64,000 nucleotides of DNA from Clostridia bacterium (GTDB lineage: Bacteria; Bacillota; Clostridia; Christensenellales; Aristaeellaceae), in contig JAFRLY010000029.1 in assembly GCA_017431005.1 (NCBI GenBank), positions 1-64,000 of the forward strand. The letters are read 5' to 3'. Position numbers and translations under genes: made by a program. The notes under the pieces were generated by a model. The model was not told the origin of the DNA. It saw only the letters and a list, made by a program, of their open reading frames with translations, and ran no database searches. The number at the start of each line of letters is the position of its first letter. The first letter of the stretch is position 1. Below are positions 50,726 to 59,700 of the stretch, one piece after another.

Positions 50726-52954
50726 TCAGTAGACAGCGCAGCCGCAGTGCCGCACCTGTTTCATGCGGCGAAGGGCTGTGTCGGCATCCTGAAAAATATC
50801 CCCTTCCGGCCGCTGCCGGTCTGAGAAGGCCACGCCGACGCTGAGAGATACCGGCACCAGAGGTTCCTCCATTGCGGCAAGCGTCTCATTGACCTGTTCA
50901 ACCTTGTCAAAGACCAGGGCCTGCATGGCGCTGCTCATTCTGTTCATGATGATGACAAACTCATCCTCTTTCAGCCGGTAAATATGATCCGCGGACCGGA
51001 AGCTGTCCTTCAGCACCTGGGCAACGTGTTTCACAACCCGATCCGTGCATGCCGCGCCTTTGCTGCCCTTGATTTCATCGTAGCCGTCCAGGTTCGCGAT
51101 CAGAACGGCAATATGATCCTTATCCGAATCATGGAACAGGATTTCAAAAGCCGTATGGTTGTATAACCCGGTCAGCGGATCATGCAGCGCTTCGTAGGTG
51201 AACCAGTCACGCCTCACGCCGTGTTCTTTTTTCTGTTCCGGCGGAACGGATTCAGCCTGTCCCTTCTCGACGGCAAAATGCTCAAATTCATCGGCAGGCA
51301 GCGGCCGGGAGAAATAGTATCCCTGCACGATGTCACAGCCCATGCCCTTCAGGGCCAGCAGCTGTTCAGCCGTCTCCACTCCCTCGGCAATCGTCGGCAG
51401 CTCCATCGTTTTGGCCAGCTGAATCACAGCCTCCAGCAGTCTTGTATCCTTGCGTTCCTTGAATGCTGTGCGGATAAACTGCATATCCAGCTTCAGGGCA
51501 TCGATCGGCAGTTCAGAAATCATATTCAGAGAAGAGTACCCGGATCCGAAATCATCCATTTCAATCCGGAAGCCATGCCCGCGAAGCTTTTTAACCTTCT
51601 CAACAATCTGCTCGGCATCTCCGGTATAGGCGGATTCCGTAACCTCCAGAAGCAGTTCGCTGAAGGAAAGACCGTTCTGCTCCACCAGCTCCACAAGCTT
51701 CTCCACCAGCAGCGGATCATAAAGATCAATTCTGGAAACATTGATTGAAACCGGTACGGAAACGTTCAGGCGCTCCTTCCAGTCCCTGATCTGTCCCGCC
51801 GCTTCCTGCCATACATAATGGTCCAGATCCTGTATCAGGCCGTTCTGCTCGAACAGGGGGATGAAAACGCCCGGACTCACCATGCCCAGTCTGGGATGTT
51901 TCCAGCGCACAAGCGCTTCCGCGCTGCTCAGCACAGGCGTTTCATGCTGGATGTTGAACTTGGGCTGATAATATACCAGGAACTGTTTTTCCTCCAGCGC
52001 GGTATGGAAATCTTCAATCAGCTGCTCAGCGAACACCTCAGATTCCCGCAGTGAGTCGTCATAGATGCCGATCGCTTTTGTAAAGGTATTCCGGACCGTA
52101 TCGGCCGCAAGCTTTGCCCGGTCAAAACGGCGTTCGATATCGATCGTTTTGTCCACATTGGCATAGACGCCCATGCGCAGTCGGACCCGGGTTTCATTTC
52201 TGCCGCCGCTGTCGAGGATAACCGCCGCCGAATCCAGAATGTCGTTGTAGCAGCTGCGGTGCGGGCAGTAAACCAAAAACGTGTCCGCTTCCCTGCGGCA
52301 CACAAAACCGCCCTCATCCTGCACGGAATCGCGGATCCGTTCTCCGACCCGTTTGAGCAGTTCATCCCCGAAGCTTTTGCCGTAGCGGTCGTTGATCATA
52401 TGGAAATGATTGATATCGATCACAATGGCGTCCGTGGGCTGCTCCTTATGATATACGTCAAACTGTCCGGCGTAGCGGTAGAAATATTCCCGGTTATACA
52501 GTCCGGTCAGCTGATCGCGCTCAGTCCAGCGAATCGTGTCCCGGTCCTCGGAAAGCTCAATGGTGCGCATTACGCGGGCATGAATGACTTTAGGCTGCGG
52601 ATAAGGCTTTGGTATGAAATCAATCGCGCCGAGCGAAAGGCTCTCCACCTCAGCTTCCTTGTCCGCCGTCATGACAATCACAGGCACCCTTGTGTAGCGT
52701 CCGTCCGCCTTCAGCCAGCGCAGCACATCCAGCCCGTGCATATCGGGAAGATTCAGATCCAGCAGAATCAGGCTGAGGATATCATAGTGTTCCCGGACCT
52801 CAGCAAAAGCCTCTTCACCGGTGCCGGCAATCACCACATCGTAGGTGTCGCCCAGGATAAGCCTGAGCATTTCCTGATTGATGATTTCGTCCTCTATCAC
52901 CAGAATGCGGCGCTTGCCGTTCGATGAATGGAATTTCAGTTCCCTTTCCGTCAT
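50726..52954 (-). CDS. Response regulator with REC, GGDEF, EAL and GGDEF domains
   Basis: A 742-residue output protein. REC is at 15-135 with phosphate-accepting Asp66 (LLDLNLPDMHG). The first GGDEF (about 140-300) is degenerate: the active motif reads READTF. The EAL domain (about 305-555) is intact with SAEALVRW, EMDDFGSGYSSL and AEGVETAEQL, so it should hydrolyse c-di-GMP. A second GGDEF-like domain (585-742) reads KEDEF. It probably acts mainly as a phosphodiesterase gated by phosphorylation. AGGAGGTT precedes the ATG at 52954. It follows the HPt gene in a three-gene phosphorelay. Confidence 0.92.
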   Translation of the reverse strand: MTERELKFHSSNGKRRILVIEDEIINQEMLRLILGDTYDVVIAGTGEEAFAEVREHYDILSLILLDLNLPDMHGLDVLRWLKADGRYTRVPVIVMTADKEAEVESLSLGAIDFIPKPYPQPKVIHARVMRTIELSEDRDTIRWTERDQLTGLYNREYFYRYAGQFDVYHKEQPTDAIVIDINHFHMINDRYGKSFGDELLKRVGERIRDSVQDEGGFVCRREADTFLVYCPHRSCYNDILDSAAVILDSGGRNETRVRLRMGVYANVDKTIDIERRFDRAKLAADTVRNTFTKAIGIYDDSLRESEVFAEQLIEDFHTALEEKQFLVYYQPKFNIQHETPVLSSAEALVRWKHPRLGMVSPGVFIPLFEQNGLIQDLDHYVWQEAAGQIRDWKERLNVSVPVSINVSRIDLYDPLLVEKLVELVEQNGLSFSELLLEVTESAYTGDAEQIVEKVKKLRGHGFRIEMDDFGSGYSSLNMISELPIDALKLDMQFIRTAFKERKDTRLLEAVIQLAKTMELPTIAEGVETAEQLLALKGMGCDIVQGYYFSRPLPADEFEHFAVEKGQAESVPPEQKKEHGVRRDWFTYEALHDPLTGLYNHTAFEILFHDSDKDHIAVLIANLDGYDEIKGSKGAACTDRVVKHVAQVLKDSFRSADHIYRLKEDEFVIIMNRMSSAMQALVFDKVEQVNETLAAMEEPLVPVSLSVGVAFSDRQRPEGDIFQDADTALRRMKQVRHCGCAVY

Positions 52955-53025
52955 GACCATAACCTCCTGCCAATTTCCCGCCATGCCCCGGGCTTCGTGC
53001 CGTCATCCATCCTGTTCTGTGCGTT

Positions 53026-53370
53026 TCATGCTTCAAGCGCGCGGGCTTTCTCCAGCTGTTCCGAAACCTGATGCATCAGTTCGGATACTTCCGGCATTTC
53101 TTCCTTCCCGCGGAACTTCTCTGTCATTTCACTGACGGGGTCCAGCAGGGGCGTCAGCGCCAGGTTGCCCAGCACGCCCTTCAGCGCATGCGCAGCCTCG
53201 AAAGCATCCTTCACATTGCCGGAGGCAACCGCGTTCTGCAGCTTGTCAAAATTCACGTCCTTCAGTCCCATGCCCACCAGTCTCAGGTAAAAAGCCTCGT
53301 TGTTCATGCAGCGGGCCAGCCCCTCCGCCGTATTGGCCCCATAGCTCTTCAGTGTCTCAATCGTCAGCAT
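53026..53370 (-). CDS. Histidine phosphotransfer (HPt) protein
   Basis: A 114-residue HPt domain protein. His61 lies in the conserved AHALKGVLGNL helix. The rest is helical and acidic, as in other free-standing HPt proteins. AAGGAGG is in place before the ATG. It lies between the hybrid kinase and the REC-EAL protein, so it would carry phosphate from the second receiver of the kinase to Asp66 of the regulator. Confidence 0.9.
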   Translation of the reverse strand: MLTIETLKSYGANTAEGLARCMNNEAFYLRLVGMGLKDVNFDKLQNAVASGNVKDAFEAAHALKGVLGNLALTPLLDPVSEMTEKFRGKEEMPEVSELMHQVSEQLEKARALEA

Positions 53371-53460
53371 GTTTCCTGTCCTCCTTGCACCTTTGTCCGT
53401 TCTTTGGCATCCCGCTCCGCAGTGAAGCGCATCCGCTTTTCAGGCTTGTCCCCTACAGGG

Positions 53461-56400
53461 TTATTTCAGCAGTTTTTCCAGGGTGTCCATCATTTTCGGA
53501 ATGTCATAGGGTTTCGCCAGATGACCGTTCATGCCGGCCGCCAGAGCAATATTCCGGTCCTCCTCAAAGGCGTTGGCCGTCACAGCCACAATCGGAATCC
53601 CTGCCTTTGCGGGATCCGGCAGCTCCCTGATCCGTTTTGCCGCTTCATAGCCGTCCATCCTGGGCATCTGAATATCCATCAGAATGATGTCATAGTAGCC
53701 GGGAGGCGCCGCTTTCATTTTTTCAACGGCAACCTCGCCGTCTCCTGCTATCTCCACCGTAAAACCCGCCTCTGTCAGAATCGCCTCCGCGATCATCTGG
53801 TTCATTTCATTGTCCTCTGTCAGAAGCACGCGTCTGCCGGAGAAATCCTTTTTTTCAGTCTTTTTTTCCTCCTCTTTTTCCTTGCAGAACGGCTCTGCCA
53901 TCACGTTCCTCAGTTCAGACAGGAAGACCGGCTTGGAGCAGAAAGCCGTTACTCCGGCCTCTCTGGCCTCTTTTTCAATATCCGCCCAGTCATACGCTGT
54001 CAGGATGATGATCGGTGCCAGATCCCCGATCACTTTGCGGATTCTGCGCACTGTCTCGATACCGTTCAGATCCGGCATCTGCCAGTCAATGATGTAGGCC
54101 CTGAACTCATCCCCGTGGTCCATCGCCTCCTTGGCTCTGACCACAGCCTCCTTCCCGTAATTCGTCCAGTCCGGCCGCATACCGATTTTCCTGAGCATTG
54201 AACAGACTGACAGGCATGTGTCCGTATCATCATCCGCAACCAGCGCGCGCAGTCCTTCCAGTTCAGGAATGGCTTCGAATGCCGCCGGACAGCTCCCCAG
54301 CCTGCATGGCAGGTTCACGACAAATTCAGTTCCTTTTCCCTCTTCTGACCGGACGGTGATCCTGCCGCCCATCATATCCACAATATTCTTCGTTATAGCC
54401 ATGCCCAGCCCTGTTCCCTGGATTCCGCTGACCGTGCTGGACTTCTCGCGGGTGAACGCCTCAAAGATCGTCTGCTGGAATTCCCGGCTCATACCGATAC
54501 CGGTATCCCTGATCCTGAAAACATAGTTCGCCGTATCGGGAGACTGTGCTTCCTCCTCGGTGACATGGAAGCTGATTTTCCCGCCGCTTGGTGTGAATTT
54601 TATGGCATTGGACAGGATATTCAGCAGCACCTGGTTCAGCCGCAGCTTGTCGGCGATGATATCCTCGTGCACCACGTTCTGTGTGTCAACAAACAGCTCC
54701 AGCTGCTTGGCGCTGATGTTTGTCTGAATAATCGTCCGCAGATCATGGATCAGGTCCGGCAAATGCACTTCCTTTTCTTCAAGCGTCATTTTGCCGCTTT
54801 CAATCCGGCTCATATCCAGCACATCATTGATCAGACTCAGCAGATGCTGGCTGGATACCGAGATCTTACCCAGATAGTCTGTCACCTGCTCCCTGTTGTC
54901 GATGTGGGATGCCGCCAGCGCGGTGAATCCGACAATGGCGTTCATGGGTGTACGGATATCATGGGACATATTGTTCAGAAAAGTCGTTTTTGCTCTGTTG
55001 GCATGTTCAGCCGCCGCCAGGGCGTTCTGCAGGGTTTCCTTCTGCGTCTGTTCCTCCCGCACGATATCTGTCACATCGCTGTGATAGCCTCTCAGCAGCT
55101 GGCGGTGCGATTCATTGACCTGCGCCGTTCCTCCGCACCGGACGTACATGACGCCTTTTTCCGGATGCTCCCAGCGATAGATGTTCTCCGTGAGCCTGCC
55201 CTCGAGCATTTCACTGACGCTTTTCTGAACGGAGGCCACATCCTCGGGAAGTATTCTGGAATACCAGGCGTTATACACTTCCTCCTCTGTCAGCGATTGC
55301 ACCGGGATCCCCAGCAGCTCCATCATCTTGGCGTTGCCGCGCATTCTGGGCGGCTTGCCCTCCTCAAGAATAATGTGCCAGGTGCCAAATCCCGCGTCCG
55401 AGATGATATCATCGGTCTCCGCCAGCTCCTTCTGGCTTGCTTCCAGCTCTCTGTTTTTCTTCTCCAGAGCCGCCCCGGCGGCTTCCTTCTCCGCCATCTG
55501 CTTCTTCGTGCGTTTTTGATCGCGGACCAGAAAGAAAATAACCATAAGACCGACCGCCAGCAGCAGGGAACCGAACAGGGCCATGTGCTCGCGCACCATA
55601 TCCAGCAGGCTGTAGGAATACAGGGCGTGAGTATACCGGTAGGATATATTCTGGGCGTAATCTCCCCCGACCATGTTTATTCCGCGGTTCAGCAGCTTCA
55701 GAAGGCCTTCGTTGCCGATTTCCACACCGAAGCAGCGGTCATCCTTCCGCAGCAGCTGATACATGGCCAGATCCTTGTACCGGGCGTTTTTCAGGATATC
55801 GTTCGCGCGCAGGCCGTTCAGTGTCGTACAGTTTACCCTGCCGCTCAGCACCGCTTCCAGGCATGCGTCGATGGAAGGATACAGTGTGATCTGCGAATCC
55901 GGGAAATTCGTCCGGACAAAGTAATACTGCATCCGGTTATTCTCATTCACGGCAAAATGCTGTGTTGTCGCATCGGAGTATTCGCCCTTATACACCAGCT
56001 CCGTTGAGGCGGATGCCACAGGCGCGGACTGGTATATCCCGTTCTCCTCTGAAAAATACAGACCCCCGCCGACCGGGAAAGCCGCGTCGATCGTCATGGC
56101 CGACATGTCGGCGATCATTCTGTCATAGCTTTCATAGCCGGTGTAGGAAACGGAAATATTCGCAACGCCGAGGCTTCTCAGAATTTCCGGAATAATATCA
56201 GTGACAATTCCGGTGGCCTGCCCCTGTTCATCCGTCCCGCTGTACGGCATGTAGTTTTCAAGATACCCGATCCGAAGCGCATCATGCGTCCTGATCCATT
56301 CCTTTTCGGCTGCGGAAAAGGCACGTGCGGAGATGCTGACCGGGTAATACTTGGTGCTCAGGGAGTGGAGATAATTCGGTTCCTCCGCTGTCAGCGCCGC

Positions 56401-57117
56401 CTGCGCGTCATTCAGCTCCGCCAGCAGGTCCGGGCGGTCTATGCTTACGCACAGGAAATAATCCGACGCTCCGAAGGGCGTAAGCACTTCGGCGTTGTCC
56501 CGCCCGTAGGCGCCGTCTCCCTCGGCGGCGATGATATCCAGCAGTCCGGCGTCAAAGGCGGCAAACAGGGCAGTATAGCTCGTATAGACCTTCACGGCCG
56601 CTGTCACGTGGTTTCTGTCGAGATAGGCATTCAGCGCGTCCACCATTGCGCTCTCCAGCACGCCGATCGTTTTGCCGGAAAAAGTCGAGGGATTCGTGGT
56701 GATGTTACCCGCTGTGCTGTGCTTGACAAGGCTGTATGTTTCATTGCCCATGGGCAGTGATGGATAGCCGATCAGCCCTGCGCGCTCTTCCTTCCATGCG
56801 AGTCCGGCCAGAAGGTCGATCCGGCCGTCCAGCAGCATCTGGTACAGATCACTGTAATCGCCGTAAACATATTCGTACTTCCAGCCGGTGTACTCGGATA
56901 TTTTCCGGTAATACTCATAGGCATATCCGGTTTTGATGGCGCCTTCTTCAGCGCCTTCCTGAAAAACCTCATTCTCATAGTAACCGACTTTAACAATGCT
57001 CTCCGGGAGCTCAGCCAGGGCAATATGCGGCGCAGCTGCAAGAAAAATAGCAAATACACATAAAACTGCAAGCAGCCTTCGTCCGGTAACGCTGGCTCTG
57101 CTGAATCCAGGCGGCAT
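53461..57117 (-). CDS. Hybrid sensor kinase with two periplasmic-binding-like domains
   Basis: A 1218-residue BvgS-like hybrid kinase. A signal anchor (about 13-35) is followed by two SBP_bac_3-like domains (about 40-270 and 275-500), a membrane helix (about 510-535), a coiled coil, a PAS domain (580-700), HisKA with NNMSHDIRTPMNAIVG (phosphorylated His), HATPase (NAIKFTPSGG, GTGLGMAITKN) and two receivers (DWQMPDLNG and MDIQMPRMDG). GGAGGT is seven bases before the ATG at 57117. The sensor part likely binds amino-acid-like or similar small ligands. A promoter with an 18-base spacer (TTGCCT/TAAAAT, 57253-57282) is upstream. Confidence 0.92.
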   Translation of the reverse strand: MPPGFSRASVTGRRLLAVLCVFAIFLAAAPHIALAELPESIVKVGYYENEVFQEGAEEGAIKTGYAYEYYRKISEYTGWKYEYVYGDYSDLYQMLLDGRIDLLAGLAWKEERAGLIGYPSLPMGNETYSLVKHSTAGNITTNPSTFSGKTIGVLESAMVDALNAYLDRNHVTAAVKVYTSYTALFAAFDAGLLDIIAAEGDGAYGRDNAEVLTPFGASDYFLCVSIDRPDLLAELNDAQAALTAEEPNYLHSLSTKYYPVSISARAFSAAEKEWIRTHDALRIGYLENYMPYSGTDEQGQATGIVTDIIPEILRSLGVANISVSYTGYESYDRMIADMSAMTIDAAFPVGGGLYFSEENGIYQSAPVASASTELVYKGEYSDATTQHFAVNENNRMQYYFVRTNFPDSQITLYPSIDACLEAVLSGRVNCTTLNGLRANDILKNARYKDLAMYQLLRKDDRCFGVEIGNEGLLKLLNRGINMVGGDYAQNISYRYTHALYSYSLLDMVREHMALFGSLLLAVGLMVIFFLVRDQKRTKKQMAEKEAAGAALEKKNRELEASQKELAETDDIISDAGFGTWHIILEEGKPPRMRGNAKMMELLGIPVQSLTEEEVYNAWYSRILPEDVASVQKSVSEMLEGRLTENIYRWEHPEKGVMYVRCGGTAQVNESHRQLLRGYHSDVTDIVREEQTQKETLQNALAAAEHANRAKTTFLNNMSHDIRTPMNAIVGFTALAASHIDNREQVTDYLGKISVSSQHLLSLINDVLDMSRIESGKMTLEEKEVHLPDLIHDLRTIIQTNISAKQLELFVDTQNVVHEDIIADKLRLNQVLLNILSNAIKFTPSGGKISFHVTEEEAQSPDTANYVFRIRDTGIGMSREFQQTIFEAFTREKSSTVSGIQGTGLGMAITKNIVDMMGGRITVRSEEGKGTEFVVNLPCRLGSCPAAFEAIPELEGLRALVADDDTDTCLSVCSMLRKIGMRPDWTNYGKEAVVRAKEAMDHGDEFRAYIIDWQMPDLNGIETVRRIRKVIGDLAPIIILTAYDWADIEKEAREAGVTAFCSKPVFLSELRNVMAEPFCKEKEEEKKTEKKDFSGRRVLLTEDNEMNQMIAEAILTEAGFTVEIAGDGEVAVEKMKAAPPGYYDIILMDIQMPRMDGYEAAKRIRELPDPAKAGIPIVAVTANAFEEDRNIALAAGMNGHLAKPYDIPKMMDTLEKLLK

Positions 57118-57252
57118 AATCCGCACCTCCAATGTTCATCCGGCTTGCCTTCAGAAGCCTGCTCCTCCGGCGGTTCCTGAAGGCAGGCCGGTTCCGATGT
57201 CTGATTCTTACGCTGTCGTCCTGATATTTCTGAATCTGTAAAATACTTATTT

Positions 57253-57282
57253 ATTTTATCATGGATGCACCTGATTAGGCAA
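57253..57282 (-). promoter_or_regulatory. Promoter of the phosphorelay operon
   Basis: Minus strand: TTGCCT (57277-57282), 18-base spacer, TAAAAT (57253-57258). Confidence 0.5.
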
Positions 57283-57333
57283 ATATTCCGCATGAAGAAA
57301 GCCGGACCGGGACACCCGGGGCAGACAGTCATT

Positions 57334-58227
57334 TCAGAACAGGTCCAGCGAGCTGTCCAGATAGATTTCTTCCCTCACCCTCAGCTGATATGCAGGTTTG
57401 GTCATGTATGACAGCAGAAACTCCAGTACGACCGCGCTGCCAAGGCCTCTTCCTTCAATCTTGAAATGGGAGAAGCCCTTCGGCAGATAGGTTTTCAGGA
57501 TATCCTCCGTCCCGATAAAGCCCGGATTCATCATCGCATCCGAAAAGCGGTAGCCTCTTTCGGCCCAGGGCGATACACAGACGTGATCCTCCCTGTCCTC
57601 CCCCAGGTTTTTCAGACTGACGTTCTCGTAGCAAGCCTTCCGGTCCGGACAGTCAAACCAGCAGCATTCGTTGCAGAGGAATTCCGTCTTCCGCTTCAGT
57701 TCCTCCGGCAGGGTGTCCAGCCGGTCAAAAGCTTTGTTCAGCCGGAAATCAGGCACCACATACCGGAATTCCTCCCGTTCCAGCTCCTCCCGGAGCTGCG
57801 GGAATTCCCTCAGCACCTTTGTGGTGGAAGAGACAAAGTAGAAGCCAGGATAGTGCTTTCGTAAATAGTTCAGCAGCAGGTCTGAGCTGATGATCACGCC
57901 GTTCTCCGCTGTCCCGCTGTGTTCAAAGAGAGCGCACAGTGCGTTGCACCGGGTATCGGAAAGATGCTCCTCCCGCAGCAGGGAGTTGCTGAAGGTGAGC
58001 CGTGCTGAAATGCCGTATTCCCGCATCAGCGCCGCAACGTCTTCCGGCCGTTCCTCCCCGGAGCCCACGCGTCCTCCGCCCCAGAGGCAGCCGGCAGGCG
58101 CGCCGTAGACGGAACCGATCTCACACCAGTCGTAAAAGTATTCCCGGCGGCTGCGGAACAGCGGCAGAAAAACTTCATACAGCCTGTAAAACTCAAACAG
58201 GCCGGGAAGGTGGTAGTATGCTTTCAT
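57334..58227 (-). CDS. Peptidase U32-like protein with cysteine cluster
   Basis: A 297-residue cytosolic protein. It resembles the U32/TIM-barrel group in FGVIISSDLL-type strand segments (NGVIISSDLLLNYLRKHYPG, YFVSSTTKVL), with a central CNECCWFDCPDRKACYE in which five cysteines could bind a metal or Fe-S cluster. The region VSPWAERGYRFSDAMMNPGFIG follows. Such proteins occur in gut Clostridia without known function, and the U32 match is tentative. The ATG at 58227 follows GGGGGA. It is divergent from the SLC13-like gene and ends about 215 bases after the kinase start on the same strand. Confidence 0.65.
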   Translation of the reverse strand: MKAYYHLPGLFEFYRLYEVFLPLFRSRREYFYDWCEIGSVYGAPAGCLWGGGRVGSGEERPEDVAALMREYGISARLTFSNSLLREEHLSDTRCNALCALFEHSGTAENGVIISSDLLLNYLRKHYPGFYFVSSTTKVLREFPQLREELEREEFRYVVPDFRLNKAFDRLDTLPEELKRKTEFLCNECCWFDCPDRKACYENVSLKNLGEDREDHVCVSPWAERGYRFSDAMMNPGFIGTEDILKTYLPKGFSHFKIEGRGLGSAVVLEFLLSYMTKPAYQLRVREEIYLDSSLDLF

Positions 58228-58343
58228 CTGTTTTTCCCCCGTCAATCATCCGGTGTAAAAAAGCTGCGGAGCCTTGCCTTTTCATTCGTTGTGGGGTATA
58301 CTTCCCCGGGTTTTCCCGATTCCGGCTGAAAGGACTCCTGGAA

Positions 58344-59483
58344 ATGAAAAAAGTGCTTCTGTTTCTGAAAAAGGAACTCATGCTGACCCTGTCCGTTCTG
58401 GCAGCCGTCATCGCCCTGATCATCACGCCGCCGTCCGCCCGGCTTCTGCAGGATATCGACTGGCGGACGCTCGGCACGCTGCTCATGATGCTTTGCGTGC
58501 TGGAGGGCTTCAAGCGTGAGAATGTCCTGAAGCCGGTGATCCGTCTGGCGTCCCGCCTGAAGCATATGACGACACTGTCGCTTTTCCTGGTTTTCGGCGT
58601 GTTCTTCACGTCCATGTTCGTCACCAACGATGTTTCCCTGATTATTTTTGTGCCGCTGACCATTCTGCTTTTCCGGAGCGGACACAAGGAACATTATATA
58701 CTTCCCGTTGTCTCCATGGAAAACATTGCCGCGATCCGCGGTTCCATGCTGATGCCCTTCGGCAGTCCTCAGAATCTGTTTCTGTACGGCCGGGCTGACG
58801 TGACGGCCTGGCATTTCATGGCGCATATGCTTCCGCTGAGTGCCTTCTCCGCGCTTCTGCTGGTCGTCTTTATCTTTTTCCTTTACCGGAAAAACCCGAA
58901 GGAGGAAATAGCCGCGGAAAACGAGGATGCCCCCTGGCCGGAATCCGGAAAAGCACGGCGCATCGGCTATCTGCTGCTGTTTGCGGTCATCATCGCTGTG
59001 ATCGTTACCCGGACCTCCCTCTGGCCTTTCGCGGTCATTCTGGTGCTGGCAGTCATCGCTGTTTTGGACCGCAGGCTCCTGTTCCAGGTGGATTATGTGC
59101 TGATCGTCACCTTTTTCTGCTTCTTCGTCTTTTCCTCCTCCATTGCAGGCAACAGTCATATCGCCGCCATGCTGAAAAAAGCCGTTGCGGGGAACGAATA
59201 CTGGTGGGCTATCGGGCTGAGCCAGATCATTTCAAACGTTCCCGCGACGATTGTCCTCTACCCGTTTACGGAAAACTTCGCGGGGCTGATTTACGGGGCG
59301 GATACCGCGGGACTCTGCTCCCTGATCGGATCGCTGGCTTCCGTAATCAATTACCGCATTTATGTGCGCGAGTATCCGCAGAACGGCGGAAAATTCATCA
59401 GGGTTTTCACCCTGGTCAGCTGGGCCTTTTTTCTGATTGTGGTCATCCCCGGATTCCTGCTCAGCCGCTGGCGCTTTTTCTGA
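58344..59483 (+). CDS. SLC13/ArsB-like transporter
   Basis: A 379-residue membrane protein with about ten hydrophobic segments. The conserved TNDVSLIIFVPLTILLF and NIAAIRGSMLMPFGSPQNL (GxPQN) are typical of the CitMHS/ArsB/SLC13-like anion transporter superfamily. NVPATIVLYPF in the second half repeats the first NDVSL unit, consistent with an inverted-repeat architecture. Substrate could be a di-/tricarboxylate or arsenite-type anion; none is supported by context. AAAGGA lies 12 bases before the ATG. No terminator was found. Confidence 0.85.
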   Translation: MKKVLLFLKKELMLTLSVLAAVIALIITPPSARLLQDIDWRTLGTLLMMLCVLEGFKRENVLKPVIRLASRLKHMTTLSLFLVFGVFFTSMFVTNDVSLIIFVPLTILLFRSGHKEHYILPVVSMENIAAIRGSMLMPFGSPQNLFLYGRADVTAWHFMAHMLPLSAFSALLLVVFIFFLYRKNPKEEIAAENEDAPWPESGKARRIGYLLLFAVIIAVIVTRTSLWPFAVILVLAVIAVLDRRLLFQVDYVLIVTFFCFFVFSSSIAGNSHIAAMLKKAVAGNEYWWAIGLSQIISNVPATIVLYPFTENFAGLIYGADTAGLCSLIGSLASVINYRIYVREYPQNGGKFIRVFTLVSWAFFLIVVIPGFLLSRWRFF

Positions 59484-59651
59484 GTTCCTTCGGCGTTTCA
59501 GGCCTGTTCGCTGCGCGGAAAAGTATATCACATCCGCATCAGCTTTTCACCGTACCCTTTCAGGGAGCAGCATTTCTGTTCATAACATATGATAACTGAC
59601 ACAGGATGTAACCTGCAGAACAAAAAAACGGCTTCTGCGGGCATGAGGCAA

Positions 59652-59680
59652 TTGAAATATAAGTTTTTTTTTGCTAAAGT
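59652..59680 (+). promoter_or_regulatory. Candidate promoter of the PP2C phosphatase gene
   Basis: TTGAAA (59652-59657), 17-base spacer rich in T, TAAAGT (59675-59680). TATCAT right after it is an alternative -10. No riboswitch was recognised in the 217 bases between genes. Confidence 0.5.
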
Positions 59681-59700
59681 TATCATTGAGGTGATATGTA

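Noticed and set aside
59484-59700. c-di-GMP or other riboswitch upstream of the PP2C phosphatase gene
   Set aside because: No conserved aptamer sequence was found; only a 6-bp GCAGAA/TTCTGC stem is seen.
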